Assembly (NCBI GenBank): GCA_050260215.1
Contig: JBLNBU010000096.1
Coordinates: 1 to 28,700, forward strand
DNA length: 28,700 nt
From: JBLNBU01 sp050260215
GTDB lineage: Bacteria > Pseudomonadota > Alphaproteobacteria > Rhodospirillales > Magnetospirillaceae
Reading direction: 5' to 3'
Below the pieces are notes generated by a model. It was not told the DNA's origin, did no database searches, and was given only the letters and a program-made list of their open reading frames with translations. Position 1 is the first letter of the stretch. Each line of letters starts with the position of its first letter. Made by a program: the position numbers and the translations under genes. Positions 1-6,216 of the stretch are shown one piece after another.

Positions 1-1
1 C

Positions 2-619
2 AGCATCCCGGCCGCCATGTGGTGGGCCATCGTCACCCTGGCGACGCTGGGCTATGGCGACGTGGTGCCGGTCACCGTGGTGGGCAAGCTTCTGGGCAGC
101 GTTGTCGCCGTGCTGGGCCTGTGCATGTTCGCGCTGCCGGCCTCGATCCTGGCCACCGGATTCTCCGAGGAAATGAAGCGGCAGAACTTCGTTTCCACCT
201 GGCACCTGGTGGCCAAGGTGCCGTTCTTCGCCAAGCTGCAGGCCAGCCAGATCGCCGAGATCGCCTCGCTGCTCAAGCTCTACCGCTCGGTCAAGGGCGA
301 GGTGCTGGTGCGCGAGGGCGACACCGGCGAATCCATGTACTTCATCGTCAACGGGCAGGTCGAGGTGAAGGGCCGCGCCGGCACCTTCACCCTGAAGAAC
401 GGCGATTTCTTCGGCGAGATCGCGCTGATCGAGCGCTGCCCGCGGACGGCCACGGTCCGGGCGCTGACCCGCTGCCAGATGCTGATCCTGGATGCGCGCG
501 ACTTCCACAAGTTCGTGGCCCATGATCCGGCCCTGCTCGAGACCATATGGGAGACGGCCCGCCAGCGCATGGCCCAGGCCGGCGAGCAGCTCCATGCGGC
601 GGAGAAGCTGGACCTTTGA
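2..619 (+). CDS. Cyclic-nucleotide-gated potassium channel, 5' end missing
   Basis: The reading frame is open from base 2, so the start lies outside the window. The first residues are a potassium-channel pore helix and selectivity filter (TLGYGD, about residues 15-20 of the visible part), followed by the last transmembrane helix (about residues 28-52) and a short linker. From about residue 75 there is a cyclic-nucleotide-binding domain with the phosphate-binding cassette signature FFGEIAL and the RTAT segment whose arginine contacts the cyclic phosphate. The linker-plus-CNBD architecture and length match prokaryotic MloK1-type six-helix channels, which sit in the inner membrane and open on cAMP binding. 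RTAT (threonine after arginine) does not by itself tell cAMP from cGMP. The stop overlaps the start of the next gene (TTGA). A voltage-sensor-like region should lie upstream but cannot be seen. Confidence 0.88.
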   Translation, partial: SIPAAMWWAIVTLATLGYGDVVPVTVVGKLLGSVVAVLGLCMFALPASILATGFSEEMKRQNFVSTWHLVAKVPFFAKLQASQIAEIASLLKLYRSVKGEVLVREGDTGESMYFIVNGQVEVKGRAGTFTLKNGDFFGEIALIERCPRTATVRALTRCQMLILDARDFHKFVAHDPALLETIWETARQRMAQAGEQLHAAEKLDL

Positions 620-960
620 GCGAACCAAAACTGAAGGCCAAACTGTGGGTGCATGCGACCATCCGGCGCTGCGCCCTGGTCAACGTTCCCGCCGTCGTCG
701 TCCACAAGGGCGACGAGGACGCCGGAACCGTGCTGGTCAAGCTCAACCGCGGCCCCGAGGGCTGCGAGGTGTTCACCCAGGTGCGCGACGCTGCCGGCCG
801 TCTGGCGTGGATGCGTGCCACCGGGCCCGTTCCGGTGCCCGAGGACCGCGCCGATGCCTATATCGCGCGTGCCCGTGACATCGACTGGGACCTGTGGGTG
901 CTGGAAATCGAGGACCGGCAGGGCCGCCTGCCTTTCGACGAGCCGGTGCTGCCCGGCTGA
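616..960 (+). CDS. DUF1491 family protein
   Basis: This is a 114-residue soluble protein of unknown function. The opening KLWVHATIRRC, the segment VVVHKGDEDAGTVLVK and the late DIDWDLWVLEIED are typical of the DUF1491 family, which is found mainly in alphaproteobacteria. I place the start at a TTG (616) because GGAGAAG lies 8 bases upstream, family similarity begins right there, and the codon overlaps the channel stop as TTGA, implying translational coupling. An upstream ATG at 547 in the same frame would add 23 residues that look like out-of-frame channel sequence. No catalytic motif is recognised. Bases 961-1118 downstream hold no gene; only a perfect palindrome GGGTTAACCC at 1042-1051 stands out. 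Confidence 0.8.
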   Translation: MSEPKLKAKLWVHATIRRCALVNVPAVVVHKGDEDAGTVLVKLNRGPEGCEVFTQVRDAAGRLAWMRATGPVPVPEDRADAYIARARDIDWDLWVLEIEDRQGRLPFDEPVLPG

Positions 961-1118
961 TCGGCGGGTTATGCCGATGGCGGGAGTGGCGCAGGCCGGT
1001 CTACTTCCACCAGACGAGGGGCATCCTCCCACAAGCCTGCCGGGTTAACCCTTCGCACCCTCCCAACCGGGCCGGGCGCGCGCCTATTCTGTCGGGGTGA
1101 CCATCAGGGAGGGGAACC

Positions 1119-1493
1119 ATGGTGCATCCCAACGAGAGCGACGGCGCATTGGCCGCCATCGACCGCGCCGGCGGCTGGCTGGACCGGGCCGGGGACGAAC
1201 TGCACCGGTGCACGGCGAGGCTGTCCGACCTGCGCAACGGGGTCGACCGCCTGACCGACGTGCTGGCGACGCCCGAACGCCCGCCCATGCTGGCCATCGC
1301 CCAGCGCCTCGCCGAACTGATGGCCGGCGTCGACACCCTGTCCGATGCCATGGGCATGACTTTGGTGTCCATGACCGAGGGCCAGCATGCCCTGGCCATG
1401 GCCGAACGGCGCCTGCGCCCGGCCCCGTGCCGGCTCGGCCCCGAGGGATGTGACTTGCAGCGCCTGCCGATTCCGGTAAACAAGCGGTGGTGA
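1119..1493 (+). CDS. Hypothetical protein, probably helical
   Basis: This 124-residue protein is not recognised. The ATG follows a strong ribosome-binding site (GGGAGGGGAA, 3-12 bases upstream). Residues 10-100 are rich in Ala, Leu, Arg and Asp with heptad-like spacing, which suggests alpha-helical bundles; the C-terminal 25 residues are Pro/Arg rich with two cysteines (PCRLGPEGC). There is no signal peptide or transmembrane segment. It lies 29 bases before the RidA-like gene in the same orientation, so the two could be cotranscribed. The long frame on the opposite strand is judged a GC-driven shadow because it lacks comparable start signals. Confidence 0.6.
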   Translation: MVHPNESDGALAAIDRAGGWLDRAGDELHRCTARLSDLRNGVDRLTDVLATPERPPMLAIAQRLAELMAGVDTLSDAMGMTLVSMTEGQHALAMAERRLRPAPCRLGPEGCDLQRLPIPVNKRW

Positions 1494-1522
1494 GAACACC
1501 TCCGCTCGAAAGGATGACTGCA

Positions 1523-1897
1523 ATGACCCGTCGCTTGATTTCCTCCGGTTCGGCCTTCGAGGAGGTTGCCGGCTATTCCCGTGCCGTGCAGCAGGACCCG
1601 TGGGTGTTCGTTTCCGGTACCTCGGGCTTCAAGGACGGCCAGATTGCCGACGACGTGGTCGCCCAGGCCGAGCAGTGCATGGCCACCATCGAGGCCGCGC
1701 TGAAGGAAGCCGGCTCGGGCCTGGCCGACGTGGTGCGCGTCAAGGCCTACGTCACCGACGCGTCCTACTTCGAGAAGATCGCCCCGGTGCTGGGCCGCTG
1801 CTTCAAGGGCATCCGCCCGGCCAACACCACCATCGTCTGCGGCCTCGTCGACCCGCGCATGAAGGTCGAGATCGAGGTCACCGCGCTGAAGAAGTAA
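1523..1897 (+). CDS. RidA/YjgF-family protein lacking the usual arginine
   Basis: The 124-residue product has the chorismate-mutase-like fold markers of the Rid family: an early GYSRAV segment, VFVSGTSGF, a central DVVRVKAYVTD and a C-terminal KVEIEVTAL. RidA proper deaminates reactive enamine/imine intermediates using an arginine in a PAR(S) context near the C-terminus. Here the matching position reads RPANTTIV, so the arginine appears replaced by asparagine, as in other Rid subgroups thought not to have that activity. The start at 1523 is chosen because AAAGGA lies 8 bases upstream; ATG 1514 and a GTG near 1487 are in frame but worse placed. The gene is followed 17 bases later by a dehydrogenase, so they are probably an operon. 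Confidence 0.85.
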   Translation: MTRRLISSGSAFEEVAGYSRAVQQDPWVFVSGTSGFKDGQIADDVVAQAEQCMATIEAALKEAGSGLADVVRVKAYVTDASYFEKIAPVLGRCFKGIRPANTTIVCGLVDPRMKVEIEVTALKK

Positions 1898-1914
1898 GGG
1901 AGGGCCGACCCGCC

Positions 1915-2583
1915 ATGCCGACAATCCTGATCACCGGCGCCAACCGCGGCCTGGGACTGGAGTTCGCCCGCCAATACGCGGCCGACGGCTGGCGGGTCCT
2001 GGCCACGGTGCGCGACCCCACCAAGGGGCGTGCCGTCTCGGAAGCCGGGGCCGAGGTCTATGTCTGCGACGTGGCCGACTTCGCCGCGGTGTCGCGGCTG
2101 GAGTCCACCCTCAAGGGGGTGGCCATCGACGTGCTGCTCAACAATGCCGGCGTCTACGGCGAGCAGCAGGACTTCGGCGGCATCGACGCCGACGAGTTCC
2201 TGCGGGTGATGCGCATCAACACCCTGGCGCCGCTGAAGATGGCCGAGGCGTTCGTCAACCACCTGACCGGTCCGAAGGTGATCGCCGCGGTGTCGTCGAA
2301 GATGGGATCCATTGCCGACAACACCTCGGGCGGCTCGTATGCCTACCGGGCCGGCAAGGCGGCGCTCAACATGGTGATCAAGACCCTGGCCAACGACCTG
2401 GGCCCGCGCGGGGTGGTCACCGTGGCGCTGTCGCCGGGATGGGTGCGCACCGACATGGGCGGGCCGTCGGCGCCGCTGGACGCCCCGACCGCGGTGGCGG
2501 GTATGCGCAACGTGCTGGCGGGGATGACCCCCCAGCACAGCGGCCGGTTCTATCATTGGGACGGCTCCGAGGTTCCCTGGTAG
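1915..2583 (+). CDS. Short-chain dehydrogenase/reductase (SDR)
   Basis: A 222-residue classical SDR, likely an NAD(P)H-dependent oxidoreductase in the cytosol. The Rossmann glycine motif TGANRGLG is at residues 7-14, LLNNAG follows about residues 76-81, the catalytic serine lies in the AVSSKMGS stretch, and the YxxxK pair is in YAYRAGK (about residues 143-148). Its length and overall pattern resemble the CsgA/C-factor-like group. Start 1915 is preceded by AAGGGAGGG about 8 bases away. The substrate cannot be inferred. The stop codon lies in the loop of a strong hairpin (2567-2594). Confidence 0.9.
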   Translation: MPTILITGANRGLGLEFARQYAADGWRVLATVRDPTKGRAVSEAGAEVYVCDVADFAAVSRLESTLKGVAIDVLLNNAGVYGEQQDFGGIDADEFLRVMRINTLAPLKMAEAFVNHLTGPKVIAAVSSKMGSIADNTSGGSYAYRAGKAALNMVIKTLANDLGPRGVVTVALSPGWVRTDMGGPSAPLDAPTAVAGMRNVLAGMTPQHSGRFYHWDGSEVPW

Positions 2584-2594
2584 GGGAACCTCGG
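2567..2594 (+). terminator. 11-bp hairpin spanning the SDR stop codon
   Basis: CCGAGGTTCCC (2567-2577) and GGGAACCTCGG (2584-2594) are perfect inverted repeats with a 6-base loop, TGGTAG, that contains the stop codon. There is no T-run after it, so an intrinsic terminator is not certain. It sits between convergent genes (the next minus-strand gene ends at 2608). A second, mutually exclusive stem (GGAACC 2585-2590 with GGTTCC 2594-2599) overlaps it. Confidence 0.5.
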
Positions 2595-2607
2595 GTTCCG
2601 TTCGAGC

Positions 2608-3453
2608 CTAAAGCGAGCTCAGCGGCATCAGCGCGTCAAGGCGCAGCTTGACCGTGTTGTCGGGCTGCGGCCGCCCCCCCTCGCGGATGATCAGCATGCC
2701 GTGGCGGACCTCGGCCGGTGCCACGCTGTAGCGCAGATCGGTCGGCGAGGTGCCGGTGCGGAAGATGTCCTCGGCCTTGTCGGGCTGGGATCCGCCCTGC
2801 TTGCTGGCGTTGGGCGCCACCGCGGGCAGCTGGCCGCCCAGGTCGATGACCATGGGCTGGACCTGGCCGGCGATGCTGTCGCTGTTGGAGCCGTGCACCG
2901 CGGTCACCGACACCTTCTTCACCGAGGCATCGGTCAGGTCGCCCTTGTGGACGGTCAGGCTGATGTCCTCGACGAACAGGGCGGGCACGGTGGCGGTCGG
3001 GGCCGTCGCCTGGATGGCGACTGCGCCGTCCGAGGAGCCCAGGTCGACCTGGGCGCGGCTGTGGACGGCCAGGAACAGCCGGTCGGTGTTGGTCGGGTCG
3101 ATCCCCAACGCGTCGAGCAGCCACTTGATGTCGTCCATCATCAGGCCGAGAGCATTCTGGGTCTGGTCGCGGAACCCCTTGTTGCTCCCGTCCTTGGGAT
3201 CCTGGTTGGGGTTCGAGTCCGACGATTTCTGCGTCTGCTGCTGCGAGGGGTCGATGATGTGCTTCAGCCACGCCTCGGCAATGGTCTGCCCCTCGAGGAA
3301 TTCCTTGAGGGCCTTCTTGCCGCTGCTGGAGATGTCGACCTGGTCCTGGATGGCCGGGGCCTGGTCAGGCACATGCGGGTCGGCCGGGCGGTGTGCCGGG
3401 GCCGTTGGTGTCTGGACGCGCTGGACCTGCGTCGTGATGTCGACGTTGACCAT
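2608..3453 (-). CDS. Hypothetical protein, possibly flagellum-associated
   Basis: This 281-residue protein is not recognised. The N-terminal 40 residues are Pro/Ala/Gln rich and lead into QVDISSSGKKALKEF, a style of segment also seen near the N-termini of flagellar regulators and export substrates; that link is only suggestive. A Gln/Ser/Asp/Asn-rich linker follows (about residues 70-95), then a possibly globular region (DDIKWLLDALGIDPTNTDRLFL and onward) ending in KLRLDALM. No signal peptide or membrane helix is seen. Start 3453 is preferred over 3519 because AGAAGGG precedes it and because the -10 box at 3529-3534 puts the transcript start near 3521, too close for the longer form. It is next to flbT and the flagellar block but reads away from flbT. 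Confidence 0.65.
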   Translation of the reverse strand: MVNVDITTQVQRVQTPTAPAHRPADPHVPDQAPAIQDQVDISSSGKKALKEFLEGQTIAEAWLKHIIDPSQQQTQKSSDSNPNQDPKDGSNKGFRDQTQNALGLMMDDIKWLLDALGIDPTNTDRLFLAVHSRAQVDLGSSDGAVAIQATAPTATVPALFVEDISLTVHKGDLTDASVKKVSVTAVHGSNSDSIAGQVQPMVIDLGGQLPAVAPNASKQGGSQPDKAEDIFRTGTSPTDLRYSVAPAEVRHGMLIIREGGRPQPDNTVKLRLDALMPLSSL

Positions 3454-3502
3454 GGGCTTGCCCTTCTCTGTCGCGACCGGCATGCGCAACCACGCGCCGG
3501 CC

Positions 3503-3518
3503 TGCACAATTCTGTGCA
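3503..3518. promoter_or_regulatory. Operator-like inverted repeat
   Basis: TGCACA-ATTC-TGTGCA is a perfect 6-4-6 dyad lying just downstream of the predicted transcript start (about 3521) of the minus-strand hypothetical gene. That position suits a repressor site or a 5'-end stem-loop. The binding protein is unknown. Confidence 0.45.
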
Positions 3519-3528
3519 CTAGGCTCGG

Positions 3529-3557
3529 ATATTAACCTAAAAGAAAGAAAATTCCAA
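3529..3557 (-). promoter_or_regulatory. Sigma-70-type promoter for the hypothetical gene
   Basis: Read on the minus strand: TTGGAA (3557-3552), 17-base spacer, TAATAT (3534-3529). The spacer is unusually AT/T-rich for this GC-rich window. It predicts a start near 3521 and a leader of about 68 bases before the ATG at 3453. Confidence 0.6.
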
Positions 3558-3599
3558 GTCCGGCGCGATGGGGTGCGGCGGCGGCACCGACGGCGGGCG

Positions 3600-3628
3600 T
3601 TGAAGGATGGGGCGCGAGCCTCTAGAAC
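3600..3628 (+). promoter_or_regulatory. Candidate promoter for flbT
   Basis: TTGAAG (3600-3605), 17-base spacer, TAGAAC (3623-3628), 46 bases before the flbT start. A small stem, GAGCGA (3636-3641) with TCGCTC (3647-3652), lies in the predicted leader. No convincing sigma-54 (GG-N10-GC) or sigma-28 element was found here. Confidence 0.35.
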
Positions 3629-3673
3629 TATGGAGGAGCGAAGCCCTCGCTCGCACACCGACGGGAGACCACG

Positions 3674-4114
3674 TTGCCCCTACTCATCGATCTCAAGCCC
3701 GGCGAGAAGATCATCATCAACGGTGCCGTGCTCGAAAATGCCGGATCCAGCACCAAGCTGCGGATCCTCAATGATTCGAGCATCCTGCGCCAGAAGGAGA
3801 TCATGACCGAGGACGACAGCGCCACGCCGGCGGCCCGGGTCTATTTCCATCTGCAGTGCGCCTATATCTTTCCGGAAAAGCGCGACCACTATCTCGAGCT
3901 GGGCCAGGCCTTCCTGGCCCAATACCTGGAGGCCTGCCCGAGCGCGGCGCCTCTGGCCGCCGAACTGCGCGAGGAGATCGCCGGCGACCAGCTCTACAAG
4001 GGGCTGAAGACCGCCCGCAAGCTGCTGGCCCACGAGACCGAGGTGCTGGGCCACTTCCACGACAAGGTGGCCGCCCTGGCCGACGACGTCACTTCAGATA
4101 GTTCAGCAGACTGA
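3674..4114 (+). CDS. flbT: Flagellin synthesis regulator FlbT
   Basis: The 146-residue product opens with PLLIDLKPGEKIIINGAVLENAG... in FlbT style and continues with ILRQKEIMTE and VYFHLQCAYIF, hallmarks of FlbT. In Caulobacter and relatives FlbT acts in the cytosol on flagellin mRNA, binding its 5' leader and coupling flagellin translation/decay to assembly of the hook-basal body. The start is a TTG at 3674, with GGGAGA 6 bases upstream; family similarity begins immediately after it. The last 26 bases overlap, on the opposite strand, the 3' end of flgL. The usual partner flaF and flagellin genes are not in the window. Confidence 0.92.
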   Translation: MPLLIDLKPGEKIIINGAVLENAGSSTKLRILNDSSILRQKEIMTEDDSATPAARVYFHLQCAYIFPEKRDHYLELGQAFLAQYLEACPSAAPLAAELREEIAGDQLYKGLKTARKLLAHETEVLGHFHDKVAALADDVTSDSSAD

Positions 4115-6197
4115 GCGAGCGGATCTGGGCCAGCGACTGGTAGCTGGCCTGAAGCGCGTTCGAATCGTTGAGCAAGGTGGTGATCGCCTCGGTCTTGTCG
4201 ATGTGCGAGATGTCGAGGATGCGCTGGTCGAAGAAGCCCATGTACTGGTCGTGCTTGGTGTTGGTCAGCTTGATGGTGTAGGCCGCCATGCCGAACTTGG
4301 CCGAGATCCCCGAAATGTCGCCCGCCTGCTCGGTGCCGAACGGCGGGGTGCCGGGGGCCGGCGAATCCAGCGCGTCGTTGGCCAGGTAAAGCGCCTGGTT
4401 GACCCGCCCCAGGTTCTGGTCCAGGCCGCCGGCGGTGCCGTACTTGCCCTGGGCGATCACGTACATGGCGCGCATGGCCTTCTCGAAGGCCGGGTCCGAG
4501 GCATAGACCGACAGGTCGATGCTCTGGCCAACGTCGGTCCGCTGTTCCAGCGCCAAGGTGTCGCCGCGGTACCAGGAATTGGCGTCGATATTGGCGTTGG
4601 TGGCCACCTCGCCGCTCACCGGCACGGTGTCGACGACGATCGAGGTGCCGTTGTTGGACACCACCTTGTAGACGCCGTCGTTGACGCCGGTGGTCGAGGC
4701 AAGCGTGATGGTGGTGCCCACCGCCGGGTCGGCGACGCCCAGCGTGGTGAACGCGTTGGCCGCGCTGGCGGTGATCGTCTCGCCGCCGACGCCGGTGGGC
4801 GAGAAGGTCAGGTTGCCGTACTTGTTGGTGTCCCAGCTGTTCAGGCCGTTGTTGTAGCTGATCGTGACGTCGGTCCGACCGGTCTGCGGCACGAACTTGG
4901 ACAGGCGCAGCGCGTCGGGGTTGACCGCATAGGTGATGGTCGTCCCCGTGGCGCCCGAGGCGATGGTGGCGATGTTGTAGGTGCCGTTGTGGTCGGTGGT
5001 CCCGGTCACCGTGAACGGCTGGCCGACGGCGAAGCCCGCGGGAAGGGCGGTGCCCGCCGGCAGGCTGAGCGTCATGGTGCTGCCCGACAGCGAGAAGGTG
5101 GCGTTGCCCGAGCCCAAGGTCACGCCGGCGACCGAATCCGGGATGCCGTCGGCGTTGCTGTCGAACTTCATGGTCACGCCGGTGGTCGACACGCTTTCGG
5201 TGTTGTAGGTGCCGGTGTCGTTCTTGATGGTGACGGTGTTGCCCGAATTGGCGGTGACCACGAAGCTGCCGTCCCAGGCGTTGCCGGTCGAGCCGCTGAT
5301 GGTGAAGCGGGTGCCGATGGCCAGGTTCGACAGGCTGTTCAGCGTGGTCGGCTTGATGGTCATGCTGCCGTCGGCGGCAAACGCGAACGACAGGTTGCCG
5401 GTGGCGCCGTTGGCATAGGTGGTGCCGCCGCTGGTGGTGACCAGCGCGGTGCCGCCGTCGGTGCCCTCGCCCAGGGCGGTGCCGCCCACATTGGTCGCGG
5501 CGTGGCTGGACACCGTGTAGTCGTAGTTGTTCGAGGTGGTGTTGGTGACCGAGATCAGCGCCTTGGCCGGAACGTTCTTCAGCGCGCCGGCATTGGCGGC
5601 CTTGACGATGCCGGTGCCAGCCACGAAGGTCAGGTTGCCGGTGTTGTTCTTGTTGAGGTGCGCCTCGGCCAGGTCGGCGGCGCGGGTGGTGGGCACCGTC
5701 GTCTTGTAGCCGTCGAACTTGGCCTGGAAGGCGCTCAGCGAATCTGCCGGCAGGGTCATGGGGTCGGTGTCCGACCGCCCGCCCGAGAACAGGTACTGGC
5801 CGTCGACGTTGGTGGCCAGGTACGAGTGCATGTTGATGATGGACTGCCACGCCCAGTTCTGCAGGGACTCGACGGTGTTTTGGTCCTTGGTGGTGGCGCT
5901 GGCGAAGGCTTCCAGGCGCTTCTTGAACTGGGTGATGGTCGCGTTGACGCTGTCGACCGCCGCCGACGCCGCCTGCACCTTGGTGTCGGCGATGCTGTTG
6001 TCCTGCTTGAACTGGCTGGCCTGGGTCCGCTGGTTTTCCAGGTTGATCAGCCGGCTGGTGTCGGCCGAGATGCCCGAATAGACCTCGGCCTTCATGTCGG
6101 TCGACACCTGGATCTGCTCGTCGTGCATCCGCTCGCGGATGGTGGTCAGGCGAGCGAGATAGAGTTGGCTGGCGCCGTAGTTGGCTACGCGGGTCAT
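4089..6197 (-). CDS. flgL: Flagellar hook-filament junction protein FlgL (HAP3), enlarged
   Basis: FlgL forms the second junction ring between hook and filament after export. Residues 1-185 are the flagellin-type N-terminal helical region (MTRVANYGASQLYLARL, then long coiled-coil-type helices and YLFSGG), and residues 545-702 are the matching C-terminal helices ending in QIRSLSLLNYLK. In between lies an insert of roughly 350 residues made of Thr/Gly/Ser-rich beta-type repeats (units near 267-340, 364-440 and 461-535) plus a DSNADGIPD loop (346-354). At 702 residues the protein is about twice the usual 300-400. The ATG is preceded by GGGAGG. It follows flgK by 19 bases and is the last gene of the flgI operon; the end overlaps flbT by 26 bases. 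Confidence 0.9.
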   Translation of the reverse strand: MTRVANYGASQLYLARLTTIRERMHDEQIQVSTDMKAEVYSGISADTSRLINLENQRTQASQFKQDNSIADTKVQAASAAVDSVNATITQFKKRLEAFASATTKDQNTVESLQNWAWQSIINMHSYLATNVDGQYLFSGGRSDTDPMTLPADSLSAFQAKFDGYKTTVPTTRAADLAEAHLNKNNTGNLTFVAGTGIVKAANAGALKNVPAKALISVTNTTSNNYDYTVSSHAATNVGGTALGEGTDGGTALVTTSGGTTYANGATGNLSFAFAADGSMTIKPTTLNSLSNLAIGTRFTISGSTGNAWDGSFVVTANSGNTVTIKNDTGTYNTESVSTTGVTMKFDSNADGIPDSVAGVTLGSGNATFSLSGSTMTLSLPAGTALPAGFAVGQPFTVTGTTDHNGTYNIATIASGATGTTITYAVNPDALRLSKFVPQTGRTDVTISYNNGLNSWDTNKYGNLTFSPTGVGGETITASAANAFTTLGVADPAVGTTITLASTTGVNDGVYKVVSNNGTSIVVDTVPVSGEVATNANIDANSWYRGDTLALEQRTDVGQSIDLSVYASDPAFEKAMRAMYVIAQGKYGTAGGLDQNLGRVNQALYLANDALDSPAPGTPPFGTEQAGDISGISAKFGMAAYTIKLTNTKHDQYMGFFDQRILDISHIDKTEAITTLLNDSNALQASYQSLAQIRSLSLLNYLK
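4593..4817 (-). repeat. Beta-type repeat unit 3 in FlgL
   Basis: Residues 461-535: opens with GNLTF, then VGTTITLASTTGVNDGVYKV and a TSIVVDTV strand. It aligns with units 1 and 2 of FlgL and with the FlgK unit by the pattern GNLxF ... GTxFTIxGST ... DGxYxVV. Confidence 0.65.
4878..5108 (-). repeat. Beta-type repeat unit 2 in FlgL
   Basis: Residues 364-440: opens with GNATF, then VGQPFTVTGTTDHNGTYNI and TTITYAV, ending near VPQTG. Same layout as units 1 and 3. Confidence 0.65.
5178..5399 (-). repeat. Beta-type repeat unit 1 in FlgL
   Basis: Residues 267-340: opens with GNLSF, then IGTRFTISGSTGNAWDGSF and NTVTIKN. It is directly followed by a DSNADGIPD calcium-type loop at residues 346-354 (bases 5136-5162). 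Confidence 0.65.
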
Positions 6198-6216
6198 GCC
6201 GGGCCTCCCTCAATCC

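Noticed and set aside
280..1032. 250-residue minus-strand frame opposite the channel and DUF1491 genes
   Set aside because: No recognisable pattern, and the plus-strand genes have start signals and family motifs.
1042..1051. Perfect palindrome GGGTTAACCC before the 1119 gene
   Set aside because: It has no second copy nearby and no good -10/-35 pair around it; too short to call an operator.
3531..3546. TTAACC near flbT as a CtrA site
   Set aside because: Only one half-site fits; the second TTAA of TTAA-N7-TTAA reads GAAA, and the bases are better explained as part of the -10 region of the minus-strand promoter.
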